Under the pieces are notes generated by a model, which was not told the DNA's origin, made no database searches, and saw nothing but the letters and a program-made list of their open reading frames with translations. A program made the position numbers and the translations under genes. From Solwaraspora sp. WMMD791 (GTDB lineage: Bacteria; Actinomycetota; Actinomycetes; Mycobacteriales; Micromonosporaceae), in NCBI RefSeq assembly GCF_029581195.1, contig NZ_CP120737.1:3821001-3885000 (forward strand): a stretch of DNA of 64,000 nt, in the 5' to 3' direction. Below, one piece after another: positions 12,422 through 21,463 of the stretch; within the stretch, counting starts at the first letter, position 1, and each line of letters begins with the position of its first letter.

Positions 12422-13036
12422 TCAGTGCACGCGATGGGTGACCCGCAACACCCGGTAGCCCTTCTGGCTGGCGTGCCGATCGACCTGCCAACCCTGCTCC
12501 CGCAGCCACTGCTGCACCGAGTCGCCGCCCAGGTAGCGGGCGATGACCAGCCAGCCGACGCCGTCCGGGGCGAGTCGGGGCAGCCAGCGGGCGAGCAGGG
12601 CGTGCAGTTCCGCCTTGCCGACCCGGATCGGTGGGTTGGACCACAGCTGGGTGAAGCTGATCCCCTGCGGTACGGAGTCGGGGTCGGCCACCCGGACCCG
12701 GTCGGCGACGCCGACCCGGCCGGCGTTGGCCAGGGTGAGCTCCCGGGCGCGAGCGTTGACGTCCACCGCGTGGACCGTGGCGGCCGGCGCGTGGTCGGCC
12801 AGCACGCAGGTGATCGGGCCGTACCCGCAGCCGAGGTCGAGAAAGGGGCCGGGGTCGGTCGGCGCGGGCAGGTCGGCCTTGCGCAGCAGGACGGCGGTGC
12901 CCGGGTCGAGCCGACCGGCGGAGAAGACTCCGGCGGCGGCGGTCAGCGTGTAGTCCCGCCCGGCCACCGAGAACTCGATCTCCGAGCGGACGTCGGCGGT
13001 GGTGGGCTGCGGGCTGAAGTAGTGGTCGCCGGTCAC
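12422..13036 (-). CDS. RsmC-like SAM-dependent methyltransferase
   Basis: Class I methyltransferase with motif I FLDLGCGYGP and the catalytic-type motif IV SNPPIRVG, the NPPF/I signature of the 16S rRNA guanine-N2 methyltransferase RsmC group. The product is short (~204 aa), matching the single-domain actinobacterial form rather than the two-domain E. coli RsmC. The GTG start (VTGDHYFSPQP) was preferred because the 18 residues before it look non-coding; an ATG at 13090 is the alternative. RNA substrate is inferred. Confidence 0.8.
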   Translation of the reverse strand: MTGDHYFSPQPTTADVRSEIEFSVAGRDYTLTAAAGVFSAGRLDPGTAVLLRKADLPAPTDPGPFLDLGCGYGPITCVLADHAPAATVHAVDVNARARELTLANAGRVGVADRVRVADPDSVPQGISFTQLWSNPPIRVGKAELHALLARWLPRLAPDGVGWLVIARYLGGDSVQQWLREQGWQVDRHASQKGYRVLRVTHRVH

Positions 13037-13180
13037 CGCCGCATTGTCCCAACCCCGGCCCGACGGCCCGACGGCGGCGCGGGACCCCATCCCCCGTCGC
13101 TGGCGGTTTGTCGGAAAACTCAGTTGACGCCAGTCCCGACAAGCGGCGTGTTACCCGCCCGGTCCGTTACCCTGTGCGAC

Positions 13181-14176
13181 ATGACGTACGGGTACGAATC
13201 CGGCGCGGGGCATCGACCACCCCGGCCGGTCGGCCCGCCCCGGACTCCGTACGCCGGCCCGCCCCGCGCCCGGCCGGGTGACCCGCCTACCGAGTTGATT
13301 CCCGCCATGCCGCCGGCCGGGCCGGGTCGGCCGACCCGACTGCGCAACCAGCCCGGCCGGCGACGACCCACCCGTACGCCGGCACCCGCCGACCGCCTGC
13401 CACCCGGTGGTCGTCGACCACGGCCCGGCCCGGCCCCCGCACGCCCCGGCCTGTGGTCGTCGACCACGGTGTGGCAGGTGGTGATCAGCGGACTGTCCGT
13501 CCTGCTGATGCTCGGCGTCTGCGGCCTCAGTTCGTTCTTCATCGTGGCCGACGAACGCAACGGCCGGGTCGCCGCCGGGGTCGCCGAGCCCGGCGACCCG
13601 ACCCCGGCGCCCCGCGACATCAGCTCCCGCGAGGTCGACCCGGCGCCGTTGACGGTGGAGGAGGTCTTCCCGACCGGCGACATCGTCATCGATCCCGCCG
13701 AACCGCCGTACCAGCTGTTGAAGACCCAGGTCGAAGCGCGGTGCCGGGCGGCGGTCGCCGGCGACATCGGGCCGATGCTCGACGAACTCGGCTGCAACCA
13801 GGTCGTCCGGGGCACCCTGCGCTCCCCCACCGGGGAGTATCTGATCACGACGGGCGTGTTCAACCTGGCCGACGCCACCGGCGCCGAATGGGCCCACACC
13901 CGGATCAAGCCGCTGGTCGACGAGGAGAAGGGACGCTTCCAGGGCATGATCGCCGACGAGGGTACGGAGGCCGTCGCGCTCTCCTCCGCCCAGGTCGGCT
14001 GGCACTCCCTCGGCCACTTCCTGATGTACTGCGTGATCGCCCGCGCCGACGGCGAACCGGTGCCCACCGACGATCCGTACGCCCGGCAGATCCTGTTCGA
14101 CATGCTGCAACTGCACCTGCAGGCGGGTGTCCTGGAGAAAAGGGCGGTCCAGCCGTCAGTCGACGGCGGTCGGTAG
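13181..14176 (+). CDS. Single-pass membrane protein with Pro-rich N-terminus, unknown function
   Basis: 331 aa. Residues 1-95 are rich in Pro, Arg and Gly and probably cytoplasmic; residues ~97-122 form one membrane segment (VVISGLSVLLMLGVCGLSSFFIV); residues ~125-331 are predicted outside and contain two Cys (EARCRAAVAG, ELGCNQVV). The outer part resembles a small globular domain, but no family is recognised. The ATG lies only 7 nt after a TACCCT box, so the transcript might be leaderless. Its 3' end overlaps truA by 21 bp in convergent orientation. Confidence 0.8.
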   Translation: MTYGYESGAGHRPPRPVGPPRTPYAGPPRARPGDPPTELIPAMPPAGPGRPTRLRNQPGRRRPTRTPAPADRLPPGGRRPRPGPAPARPGLWSSTTVWQVVISGLSVLLMLGVCGLSSFFIVADERNGRVAAGVAEPGDPTPAPRDISSREVDPAPLTVEEVFPTGDIVIDPAEPPYQLLKTQVEARCRAAVAGDIGPMLDELGCNQVVRGTLRSPTGEYLITTGVFNLADATGAEWAHTRIKPLVDEEKGRFQGMIADEGTEAVALSSAQVGWHSLGHFLMYCVIARADGEPVPTDDPYARQILFDMLQLHLQAGVLEKRAVQPSVDGGR

Positions 14177-14992
14177 CCGCAGCCGGCGGGTGACGGCGGC
14201 CCGGTCGGCGTAACCGGCCGGATCGGCCGGATAGCCGACCTCGACCAGGGTGAGCCCGTGCGGTGGGGCGACGGTGACCTCACTGGACCGTTCCCGCCGG
14301 CTCAGCAACGCGCCCGGCCAGTCGGTCGGCCGCCGGCCGTCACCGACGAACAGCATCGCGCCGACGAGGCTGCGCACCATCGCCTGGCAGAAGGCGTCCG
14401 CCATGACGGTGCCGATCAACGTGCCGGTGTCGTCGCGGTGCCAGTCCAGTCGGGTGATCTGCCGGATCGTGGTGGCGTGCTCCTTACGGCGGCAGTACGC
14501 GGCGAAGTCGTGCTCGCCGACCAGGTGGGCGGCGGCGGCGTTGAGCGCGGCCACCTCCAGCGGACGCGGCCAGGCGAGGGTGTCGTGGCGGCGCAGCGGC
14601 TCGGCACCGTACGGCGCGTCGGTGACCCGGTAGGCGTACCGCCGGAAGGTCGCCGAGAAGCGGGCGTCGAACTCGGCCGGCACCTCGGTGACCGCCCGCA
14701 CCCGTACGTCGCGGGGCAGCGTGCCGGCGAACCGGCGCAGCAGCGTGCTGGACCGCTCGGCCCAGACCTCGGCCGGTACGTCGAGGTGGCAGACCTGGCC
14801 GGTGGCGTGCACCCCGGCGTCGGTACGCCCGGCCACCGTCAGCCCGACCGCGACGGCCGGCCCGAACGCCCGGTCGAGCGCGGTGGTCAGCTCCCCGGCG
14901 ACGGTACGCCGCTGCGGCTGCACCGCCCAGCCGGAGAAGTCGGTGCCGTCGTAGCTGACGTCGAGCCGGAGACGGACGTACCCCTGCCGCAC
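14156..14992 (-). CDS. truA: tRNA pseudouridine(38-40) synthase TruA
   Basis: Isomerises uridines 38-40 in the tRNA anticodon arm. The 278-aa protein begins VRLRLDVSYDGTDFSGWAVQ and has the catalytic Asp in VAGRTDAGVHATGQV. Other family blocks include FDARFSATFRRYAYRV and FCQAMVRSLVGAML. It follows rplQ, the usual actinobacterial place, but a strong hairpin separates the two, so part of its expression may come from read-through. Confidence 0.96.
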   Translation of the reverse strand: MRQGYVRLRLDVSYDGTDFSGWAVQPQRRTVAGELTTALDRAFGPAVAVGLTVAGRTDAGVHATGQVCHLDVPAEVWAERSSTLLRRFAGTLPRDVRVRAVTEVPAEFDARFSATFRRYAYRVTDAPYGAEPLRRHDTLAWPRPLEVAALNAAAAHLVGEHDFAAYCRRKEHATTIRQITRLDWHRDDTGTLIGTVMADAFCQAMVRSLVGAMLFVGDGRRPTDWPGALLSRRERSSEVTVAPPHGLTLVEVGYPADPAGYADRAAVTRRLRLPTAVD

Positions 14993-15031
14993 CTGGACCT
15001 CCTGCTGCGCTGCGCGGGTGTGGACAAGACA

Positions 15032-15069
15032 GCGGGACCCGGCGCTGCTGTCGCAGCGCCGGGTCCCGC
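15032..15069 (-). terminator. Terminator hairpin after rplQ
   Basis: GCGGGACCCGGCGCTGC (15032-15048) and its perfect complement (15053-15069) form a 17-bp stem with a TGTC loop, 18 nt after the rplQ stop. There is no T-run, as is common in GC-rich actinobacteria. Confidence 0.75.
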
Positions 15070-15087
15070 CGGGTGTGCTCGTCGGAC

Positions 15088-15648
15088 TCAGGCCTTGTTC
15101 TCGCCCTCGCCGGCCGGAGCGTCCTGGGTGGCACCGGTGTCGGTGTCACCGGAGGCCGACACCGGCGGCTCGGCGTCCTGGTCGTCGCTGCGCGCGGCCG
15201 GGGTCTCGTCGCCTCCGGCGAGTGCCTCGACCTTGTCCTGCTGGGCGGCGGCCCTGCGGTCGGCCTTGGCCGGCGTCGGGGCGGCCACCACCAGCTCCTC
15301 GACCAGCTCGATGATCGCCATCGGGGCGTTGTCGCCCTTGCGCGGGCCGGTCTTGACGATCCGGGTGTAGCCACCCGGACGGTTGGCGAACCGGGGCGCG
15401 ATCTGGTCGAACAGCTCGAAGACCACGTCCTTGTCCCGCACGACGGTCAGCACCCGACGACGCGAGTGCAGGTCGCCCCGCTTGGCCTTGGTTATCAGCT
15501 GCTCCGCGAGGGGGCGCAGCCGCTTCGCCTTGGTCTCGGTGGTCTTGATCTTGCCGTGCCGGAACAGCGACGTGGCCAGGTTGGCCAGCATCATCCGCTC
15601 GTGCGCGGGGCTGCCGCCGAGGCGGGGGCCCTTGGTGGGCGTGGGCAT
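15088..15648 (-). CDS. rplQ: 50S ribosomal protein L17
   Basis: Large-subunit protein near the exit tunnel. Residues 1-~120 match L17 ([44 protein letters not shown]). The full length of 186 aa is ~60 longer than E. coli L17: from about residue 122 there is an Ala/Glu/Asp-rich acidic tail ending GEGENKA, a type of extension known from actinobacteria. It is the last ribosomal gene of the alpha operon, followed by a hairpin. Confidence 0.97.
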   Translation of the reverse strand: MPTPTKGPRLGGSPAHERMMLANLATSLFRHGKIKTTETKAKRLRPLAEQLITKAKRGDLHSRRRVLTVVRDKDVVFELFDQIAPRFANRPGGYTRIVKTGPRKGDNAPMAIIELVEELVVAAPTPAKADRRAAAQQDKVEALAGGDETPAARSDDQDAEPPVSASGDTDTGATQDAPAGEGENKA

Positions 15649-15682
15649 GGTTGGTGCTCCTCAGTGGTGGCGGCAGCCGGTG

Positions 15683-16705
15683 TTACAGCTGCTCGGTCTC
15701 GCGGTAGTCGTCGGTGTCGTAGTCGGCTTCGCTGAAGGCGTCCACGACGTGTGCCGGGTCGAAGTTGGGTGCCGAGTCCTTCAGGCCCAACCCCATCCCG
15801 GCGAGCTTCATCTTGACCTCGTCGATCGACTTCTGACCGAAATTCCTTATATCGAGGAGGTCCGCCTCGGTCCGCCCGATCAGCTCGCCGACGCTGTTGA
15901 TGCCCTCGCGCTTGAGGCAGTTGTACGACCGTACGGTCAGGTCCAGCTCCTCGATCGGCAGCGCCAGGTCGGCGGCCAGCTGGGCGTCCTGCGGCGACGG
16001 CCCGATGTCGATGCCCTCGGCGGTCTCGTCCAGCTCCCGGGCCAGGCCGAAGAGCTCGACCAGGGTGGAGCCGGCCGAGGCCAGCGCGGTACGCGGCCCG
16101 ATCGACGGCTTGGTCTCGACGTCGATGATCAGCCGGTCGAAGTCGGTCCGCTGCTCGACCCGGGTCGCCTCGACCCGGTAGGTGACCTTGAGCACCGGCG
16201 AGTAGATCGAGTCGACCGGGATCCGGCCGATCTCGGCACCGGCCTGCTTGTTCTGCGCGGCGGTGACGTAGCCACGGCCCCGCTCGACGGTCAGCTCCAT
16301 GTCGAGCCGGCCCTTGCCGTTGAGGGTGGCCAGCTTCAGATCGGGGTTGTGCACCGAGACACCGGCCGGCGGCTGGATGTCACCGGCGGTGACGTCGCCG
16401 GGGCCCTGCTTGCGCAGGTACATGCTGACCGGCTCGTCGTGCTCGGAGCTGACGCAGAGCTCCTTGACGTTCATGACCAGCTCGACCACGTCCTCCTTGA
16501 CACCGGGGATCGTGGTGAACTCGTGCAGCACGCCGTCGATCTTGATGCTGGTGACCGCCGCACCCGGGATGGAGCTGAGCAGGGTACGCCGCAGCGAGTT
16601 GCCGAGCGTGTAGCCGAAACCCGGCTCCAACGGCTCGATGGTGAACAGGGACCTGGTCTCGCTGATCGACTCCTCGGACAGAGTCGGCCGCTGGCTGATG
16701 AGCAC
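15683..16705 (-). CDS. rpoA: RNA polymerase alpha subunit
   Basis: 340 aa. The N-terminal assembly domain (residues 1-~235) contains [20 protein letters not shown], which nucleates dimerisation and beta/beta' binding. The C-terminal domain (~250-315) has the helix-hairpin-helix DNA/activator-binding surface ([31 protein letters not shown]). The tail is acidic ([12 protein letters not shown]). A strong hairpin lies between rpsD and this gene. Confidence 0.98.
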   Translation of the reverse strand: MLISQRPTLSEESISETRSLFTIEPLEPGFGYTLGNSLRRTLLSSIPGAAVTSIKIDGVLHEFTTIPGVKEDVVELVMNVKELCVSSEHDEPVSMYLRKQGPGDVTAGDIQPPAGVSVHNPDLKLATLNGKGRLDMELTVERGRGYVTAAQNKQAGAEIGRIPVDSIYSPVLKVTYRVEATRVEQRTDFDRLIIDVETKPSIGPRTALASAGSTLVELFGLARELDETAEGIDIGPSPQDAQLAADLALPIEELDLTVRSYNCLKREGINSVGELIGRTEADLLDIRNFGQKSIDEVKMKLAGMGLGLKDSAPNFDPAHVVDAFSEADYDTDDYRETEQL

Positions 16706-16757
16706 GTACTTCTCCTTGGGTCGGGGCGACCGCTATATGACGCCCGTCGGTGGTGCA

Positions 16758-16811
16758 CCCGTCGGTGGGGGTCGCTGCCGGCCGGTGCCGGCCGCGACCC
16801 CCACCGACGGG
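16758..16811 (-). terminator. 18-bp hairpin between rpsD and rpoA
   Basis: CCCGTCGGTGGGGGTCGC (16758-16775) pairs perfectly with 16794-16811 around an 18-nt loop that itself can pair (CCGGC/GCCGG). It begins 6 nt after the rpsD stop. Inside the alpha operon, it may act as an attenuator or RNA-processing site, or end a share of transcripts. Confidence 0.6.
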
Positions 16812-16817
16812 GGTGGC

Positions 16818-17444
16818 TCACTTCGAGTAGAGCTCGACGATCAGCTGCTCCTGCACCTGCGTGTCGATGACCTGACGCGCCGGCATCGAGTGCACGAGGA
16901 TCTTCATCTGGCTGGGGATCGCCTCCAGCCAGGCCGGGACGGTCTTGGAACCAGCCTCGCCCTGGGCGACCAGGAACGGGGTCAGCTCCTTCGACTTCGT
17001 CCGGACCTCGACGATGTCGTGCTCCTTGACGCGGTACGAGGGGATGTCGACCTTCTTGCCGTTCACCGTGAAGTGCCCGTGCTTGACCAACTGGCGCGCC
17101 ATGTCCCGGGACTTGGCGTAGCCGGCGCGGTACACGACGTTGTCGAGCCGGGACTCCAGGATCTGCAGCAGGACCTCACCGGTCTTGGCCTGCTTGGCCA
17201 CTGCTTCCTCGTAGTAGCCGCGGAACTGCTTCTCCAGCACGCCGTACACCCGGCGGGCCTTCTGCTTCTCCCGCAGCTGCAGGAGGTACTCGGTCTCCTT
17301 GGTCCGACCACGGCCGTGCTGGCCGGGCGGGAAGGGCCGGGATTCGAACGGGCACTTCGGCCCGTCGCACTTGCTGCCCTTGAGGAACAGCTTCATCTTC
17401 TCGCGCCGGCAACGGCGGCAGTCGGCACCCGTGTAACGAGCCAT
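16818..17444 (-). CDS. rpsD: 30S ribosomal protein S4
   Basis: Primary 16S-binding assembly protein, 208 aa. The N-terminus carries a zinc site, C9-x2-C12-x13-C26-x4-C31, as in the zinc-containing S4 form. The S4 RNA-binding domain is at ~97-160 (SRLDNVVYRAGYAKSRDMAR). S4 is the classic autogenous repressor of the alpha operon in other bacteria. Confidence 0.98.
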   Translation of the reverse strand: MARYTGADCRRCRREKMKLFLKGSKCDGPKCPFESRPFPPGQHGRGRTKETEYLLQLREKQKARRVYGVLEKQFRGYYEEAVAKQAKTGEVLLQILESRLDNVVYRAGYAKSRDMARQLVKHGHFTVNGKKVDIPSYRVKEHDIVEVRTKSKELTPFLVAQGEAGSKTVPAWLEAIPSQMKILVHSMPARQVIDTQVQEQLIVELYSK

Positions 17445-17458
17445 CTTTTCCTAACCTC

Positions 17459-17866
17459 TCAGACCCGGCGACGCTTCGGCGGACGGCACCCGTTGTGCGG
17501 CTGTGGCGTGACGTCGGAGATCTGCCCGACCTCCAGGCCGACTGCCTGCAGCGAACGGATGGCGGTCTCCCGGCCGGAGCCGGGGCCCTTGACGAAGACG
17601 TCGACCTTGCGCATGCCGTGCTCCATCGCCCGACGGGCGGCCGCCTCGGCGGCCAGCTGCGCGGCGAACGGAGTCGACTTGCGGGAGCCCTTGAAACCGA
17701 CCTGGCCGGCGGAGGCCCAGGAGATCACCGCGCCGGTCGGGTCGGTGATCGAAACGATGGTGTTGTTGAAGGTGCTCTTGATGTGCGCCTGCCCGTGGGC
17801 GACGTTCTTGCGTTCCTTGCGCCGGACCTTCTTGACAGCGGCTCCAGCGCGAGCCTTCGGTGGCAT
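17459..17866 (-). CDS. rpsK: 30S ribosomal protein S11
   Basis: Platform protein of the small subunit that contacts the E-site and S7. 135 aa, with the basic N-terminus ([18 protein letters not shown]), [12 protein letters not shown], and the C-terminal signature ending [15 protein letters not shown]. It lies between rpsM and rpsD, as usual. Confidence 0.98.
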
Positions 17867-17927
17867 GAGTTTTCTGCGCTCCTATTGGACGATCGAGGTA
17901 TCCGGTCGGACCCGGTGACGGCCAGGA

Positions 17928-18308
17928 CTACTTCTTGCCCGGCTTCTTCTTGCCGGCGACGGTCCGCTTCGGGCCCTTGCGGGTCCGGGCGTTGGTCCGG
18001 GTGCGCTGGCCGCGCACGGGCAGTCCGCGGCGGTGCCGGATGCCCTCGTAGCAGCCGATCTCCACCTTGCGGCGGATGTCTGCGGCGACCTCACGACGCA
18101 GATCACCTTCGACCTTGAAGCTGGCCTCGATGTGATCGCGGAGCTGGACCAGCTCCTCGTCGGTGAGGTCGCGGACCCGCTTGTTCGGGTCGATGCCAGT
18201 CGCGGCGAGCGTGGCGATCGAACGGGTCCGGCCGATCCCGAAAATGTAGGTGAGCGCGATCTCCATCCGCTTTTCGCGGGGCAGATCGACGCCGACTAGA
18301 CGTGCCAT
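17928..18308 (-). CDS. rpsM: 30S ribosomal protein S13
   Basis: Head protein that touches the P-site tRNA and forms bridges with L5. 126 aa; begins [26 protein letters not shown], contains the [19 protein letters not shown] signature and ends in a Lys-rich tail that reaches towards the tRNA. Confidence 0.98.
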   Translation of the reverse strand: MARLVGVDLPREKRMEIALTYIFGIGRTRSIATLAATGIDPNKRVRDLTDEELVQLRDHIEASFKVEGDLRREVAADIRRKVEIGCYEGIRHRRGLPVRGQRTRTNARTRKGPKRTVAGKKKPGKK

Positions 18309-18554
18309 GTGCGGGCGTACTCCTCAGATGGTGTGCGCGGAGGTCTGAGCCCGCCCCACCCCGGCTGCCCAGGTCGGCCGACCCGTACGGGCCGTCGACG
18401 TGCCGGGCCCCGGCCTCCGACCGGGGGTTGGGCCGCGTCGCACAGCGACGTGTCGCGCTGTAGCTCGCGGCTGGGACGAGCATGTGCTGTTGTGCGGATC
18501 GGCCGCCTGAGCCGCCCCGTCGCCGGCCCGGCGGTTGCCGGTCGGCCCCTGGGG

Positions 18555-18668
18555 TCAGCCCTGGCGCTGCTTGTGCCGGGGGTCGGTGCAGATCACCATC
18601 ACCCGGCCGTGCCGGCGGATCACCCGGCACTTGTTGCAGATCCTCTTGACGCTCGGCTTGACCTTCAC
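18555..18668 (-). CDS. rpmJ: 50S ribosomal protein L36
   Basis: A 37-aa protein on the minus strand, starting with GTG at 18668 and reading [20 protein letters not shown], then [18 protein letters not shown]. It is the zinc-binding (C+) form: C-x2-C, then C and H in ICTDPRH. It lies between infA and rpsM, its normal position. Confidence 0.96.
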   Translation of the reverse strand: MKVKPSVKRICNKCRVIRRHGRVMVICTDPRHKQRQG

Positions 18669-18756
18669 GGTGTGCCTTACTTCCAGTGACGCCCCGCCCG
18701 CAGGCGCGGACCGGGCTTGAGGACGGACACGGGACGCCCCGGCCGCCGTCAGGTGG

Positions 18757-18978
18757 TTACTTGTAGCGATAGACGATCCGCCCGCGGGTGAGGTCGTACG
18801 GCGAGAGCTCGACGACGACCCGGTCCTCGGGCAGGATGCGGATGTAGTGCTGCCGCATCTTGCCGCTGATGTGAGCCAGCACCTTGTGGCCGTTGGCGAG
18901 CTCCACCCGGAACATGGCGTTCGGGAGTGGCTCGATCACTCGGCCCTCGATCTCGATGGCCCCGTCTTTTTTCGGCAT
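18757..18978 (-). CDS. infA: Translation initiation factor IF-1
   Basis: A 73-aa OB-fold protein that binds the ribosomal A-site during initiation. It begins [16 protein letters not shown] and ends GRIVYRYK, the standard length. The ATG at 18978 follows a GGA-rich site; a longer upstream reading is not homologous. It is the first gene of the infA-rpmJ-rpsM-rpsK-rpsD-rpoA-rplQ transcript. Confidence 0.97.
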   Translation of the reverse strand: MPKKDGAIEIEGRVIEPLPNAMFRVELANGHKVLAHISGKMRQHYIRILPEDRVVVELSPYDLTRGRIVYRYK

Positions 18979-19332
18979 GTCCTCCGCTGTCCTGACGTCG
19001 GTTGCTCGGGATCGGCTCACAACACCATTCGCGGACCGCCGCCGAGGCCCGCCGACCGGGAACCGGTCCGCCAACCTTGCGACACGCCCGCGCCAGCCGC
19101 GGCTCCAGACATCTGCCGGGTGCGACACGGGTCGTGACAACCCGCCCGTCACTCGATCAGAAACGGCCTGCCGAAGCGCAGAGCAGGCACGCTGGAGTGG
19201 ACGCTGTGCGCCGATCTATCAGTGTACGCGGGTTGTCACGCGGACAGCAAACCGCGCGTCGCCGGGGGTCAGTGTATCCGACAAACCCCGACACCACGGG
19301 TGATTACGGCTCTCAGCCGTACGGTGTCGTCG
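18979..19332. other. Non-coding region upstream of infA
   Basis: No gene is seen. The region carries a good promoter at 19221-19250 and a second TACACT box at 19271-19276 on the minus strand. From there a ~240-nt leader runs to infA; no named leader RNA was recognised in it. Confidence 0.5.
19221..19250 (-). promoter_or_regulatory. Promoter of the infA/alpha operon
   Basis: Minus strand: -35 TTGCTG (19245-19250), 18-nt spacer, -10 TACACT (19221-19226). A second copy of the -10 box with GA before it lies at 19271-19276, suggesting tandem promoters. Confidence 0.55.
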
Positions 19333-19905
19333 CTACGCGGCGCTCGGGCCCTGCTCCCGTTCGATCCGTTTCCGCTCGGACCTGGCCTGCTTGTCCAGTT
19401 CCCGCTGTGCCTGCTTGGCCGTCCACCGCTGCGGCTCGCCGTTCATCAGACCCAGCAACGTGGTGACGACCAGCACCGCACCCCACGGCCCGGCCACCCA
19501 GCCCGGCCAGAAGTAGAGCAGATCCTGGGACATGACACAGATCACCGCCCAGATCGCGGTAGTGATGCCCACCGCAGTGCCGTACCCCTCCCACTGTTTG
19601 GTGACCCAGCGGCGGGTGGCGTGCGGGTAGCGACCGTCCGGGCCCGGGGTCAGCTCCGCCGGCAACCCGGCACCGATGAGCGGAGCCAACTGCGCCGATC
19701 CGGCGGCCGCCACCGGCGGGAGATCGGTCAACAGGCCACCAAGATCGCCGTACGTCTTCGCCGCGTACACCCGTTGGAGGCGCTCGTCGAACTCGGCGAG
19801 GTCCAGCCGGCCCTCGTTCAGGGCCGTCCGCAACCGTTCGGCCACTGCCTCACGGTCGGCGTCGCTCGCCCGCATCCCGTCCCGCCGGTCCATGGGTACG
19901 AGCAT
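19333..19905 (-). CDS. DUF1707 membrane protein
   Basis: 190 aa. Residues ~10-60 are a DUF1707 domain (MRASDADREAVAERLRTALNEGRL, LDLAEFDERLQRVYAAKTYGDL), a short helical domain common in actinobacteria. After a linker come WVTKQWEGYG and two membrane segments (AVGITTAIWAVICVM and GPWGAVLVVTTLLGL), followed by a basic coiled C-terminus (KQAQRELDKQARSERKRIERE). The function is unknown. The ATG at 19905 was chosen over upstream starts because DUF1707 begins directly after it. Confidence 0.8.
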   Translation of the reverse strand: MLVPMDRRDGMRASDADREAVAERLRTALNEGRLDLAEFDERLQRVYAAKTYGDLGGLLTDLPPVAAAGSAQLAPLIGAGLPAELTPGPDGRYPHATRRWVTKQWEGYGTAVGITTAIWAVICVMSQDLLYFWPGWVAGPWGAVLVVTTLLGLMNGEPQRWTAKQAQRELDKQARSERKRIEREQGPSAA

Positions 19906-19954
19906 GACACCCCGCCGCCACCGCTGGCCAACGCGGGTCGGGCGGAGCGCGGAC

Positions 19955-20803
19955 TCAGTGCCGCGACTGCGCGGGCTGGCGGGCGGTGACCAGGTCACCG
20001 AGGCGGGACCGGCCACCGTCCGGCTCGGTCAACACCCAGACACCGTCGGGCAGCAACGCCATCGAATGCTCGACGTGCACCGCCATCGACCCGTCCCGGG
20101 TCACCACGGTCCACCCGTCGGCCAACTCCTCGGTGCGGGCCGACCCCTCGGTGATCATCGGCTCGATCGCCAACGCCATCCCTGGGACCAGCTTCGGCCC
20201 CTTGCCGGGCCGGCCGTAGTTGAGCACGTGCGGGTCCTGGTGCATCTCGGTGCCGATGCCGTGCCCGCCGTACCCTTCGACGATGCCGTAGCGGCCACCC
20301 GCCCGGATCGCCCGCTCGATCGCGTACGAGATGTCGGTGAGCCGGCCCCGGCCGCTGGCCGCGCCGCGCGCCGCGGCGGCGATCCCCGCCCAGAGCGCGT
20401 CCTCGGCGACCGTGACCATCCGCAGCAGTTCGGGCCTGACCTCGCCGACCGGCGCCGTGAACGCGGCGTCGCCGTGCCAGCCGTCCAGAATCGCCCCACA
20501 GTCGACCGAGATCACGTCCCCGTCGCGCAGCACCTGGTCGGCCGCCGGGATGGCGTGCACCACCTGGGCGTTCACCGACGAGCAGATCGTCGCCGGGAAG
20601 CCGTGGTAGCCCTTGAACGACGGCACTGCGCCGGCGTCCCGGATGGTCTGCTCGGCGATCGCGTCCAGGTCGGCGGTGGAGACACCGGGCGCGATCGCGG
20701 CCCGCATCCGGGCCAGCGCGTCGGCCACCACCAGGCCGGCGGCCCGCATCTGGTCGATCTGCTCGGGAGACTTCAGCTGAATGTCCAGCCGCTGGCGGCG
20801 CAT
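19955..20803 (-). CDS. map: Methionine aminopeptidase, type I
   Basis: Removes the N-terminal Met from new proteins. The 282-aa pita-bread fold has all five metal ligands in context: Asp in SVDCGAIL, Asp in WHGDAAFT, His in GHGIGTEMHQDP, Glu in LAIEPMI and Glu in HVEHSMAL. It follows adk, 6 nt apart, in the secY-adk-map order typical of actinobacteria. Confidence 0.97.
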   Translation of the reverse strand: MRRQRLDIQLKSPEQIDQMRAAGLVVADALARMRAAIAPGVSTADLDAIAEQTIRDAGAVPSFKGYHGFPATICSSVNAQVVHAIPAADQVLRDGDVISVDCGAILDGWHGDAAFTAPVGEVRPELLRMVTVAEDALWAGIAAAARGAASGRGRLTDISYAIERAIRAGGRYGIVEGYGGHGIGTEMHQDPHVLNYGRPGKGPKLVPGMALAIEPMITEGSARTEELADGWTVVTRDGSMAVHVEHSMALLPDGVWVLTEPDGGRSRLGDLVTARQPAQSRH

Positions 20804-20809
20804 CGGCCG

Positions 20810-21463
20810 TTACCCGCCGTACGAGCGCAGGGCGTCGATCGCGCGTACGGTGACGTCCTCGACCGGGCCGGTGGCGTCGATCCCCACCAGCTTGCCCTGG
20901 GCTCCGTAGTAGTCGATGAGCGGCGCGGTCTTGTCGGCGTACTCCACCAGCCGGCGCGCGATGGTCTCCGACTTGTCGTCGTCGCGTTGGAACAGCTCAG
21001 CCCCGCACCGGTCGCAGCGGCCCTCGGTGGCCGGCGCGTCGAACTCGACGTGCCAGATCTTGCCGCAGCCACGGCAGGTACGGCGGCCCGACAGCCGCCG
21101 GATCACCTCGTCGTCGTCGACGACCAGCTCCAGCACCAGGTCCAGCGCGGTACCGAGGTCAGCCAGCAACTTGTCCAACGCGGCGGCCTGCGGAGTGGTC
21201 CGCGGAAAGCCGTCGAGCAGGAAACCGTCGGCCGCGTCCGGCTCGGCCAGCCGGTCCCGGACCATGTTGATGGTCACTTCGTCCGGGACCAGCTTGCCGG
21301 CGTCCATGTACCGCTTCGCCTCGACGCCCAGCGGCGTGCCCTGGGTGACGTTCGCGCGGAAGATGTCCCCGGTCGAGATCTTGGGCACGGCCAGGTGAGC
21401 GGCGATGAACTCGGCCTGGGTCCCCTTCCCCGCCCCGGGGGGACCGACCAGTACCAGCCTCAT
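20810..21463 (-). CDS. adk: Adenylate kinase
   Basis: Interconverts ATP + AMP and 2 ADP. 217 aa with P-loop [10 protein letters not shown] (residues 7-16), FLLDGFPRT and a long LID. The LID carries four Cys (RTCRGCGK and GRCDRCGA), the zinc-binding version. The start lies directly against the secY stop, so the two are coupled. Confidence 0.98.
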   Translation of the reverse strand: MRLVLVGPPGAGKGTQAEFIAAHLAVPKISTGDIFRANVTQGTPLGVEAKRYMDAGKLVPDEVTINMVRDRLAEPDAADGFLLDGFPRTTPQAAALDKLLADLGTALDLVLELVVDDDEVIRRLSGRRTCRGCGKIWHVEFDAPATEGRCDRCGAELFQRDDDKSETIARRLVEYADKTAPLIDYYGAQGKLVGIDATGPVEDVTVRAIDALRSYGG

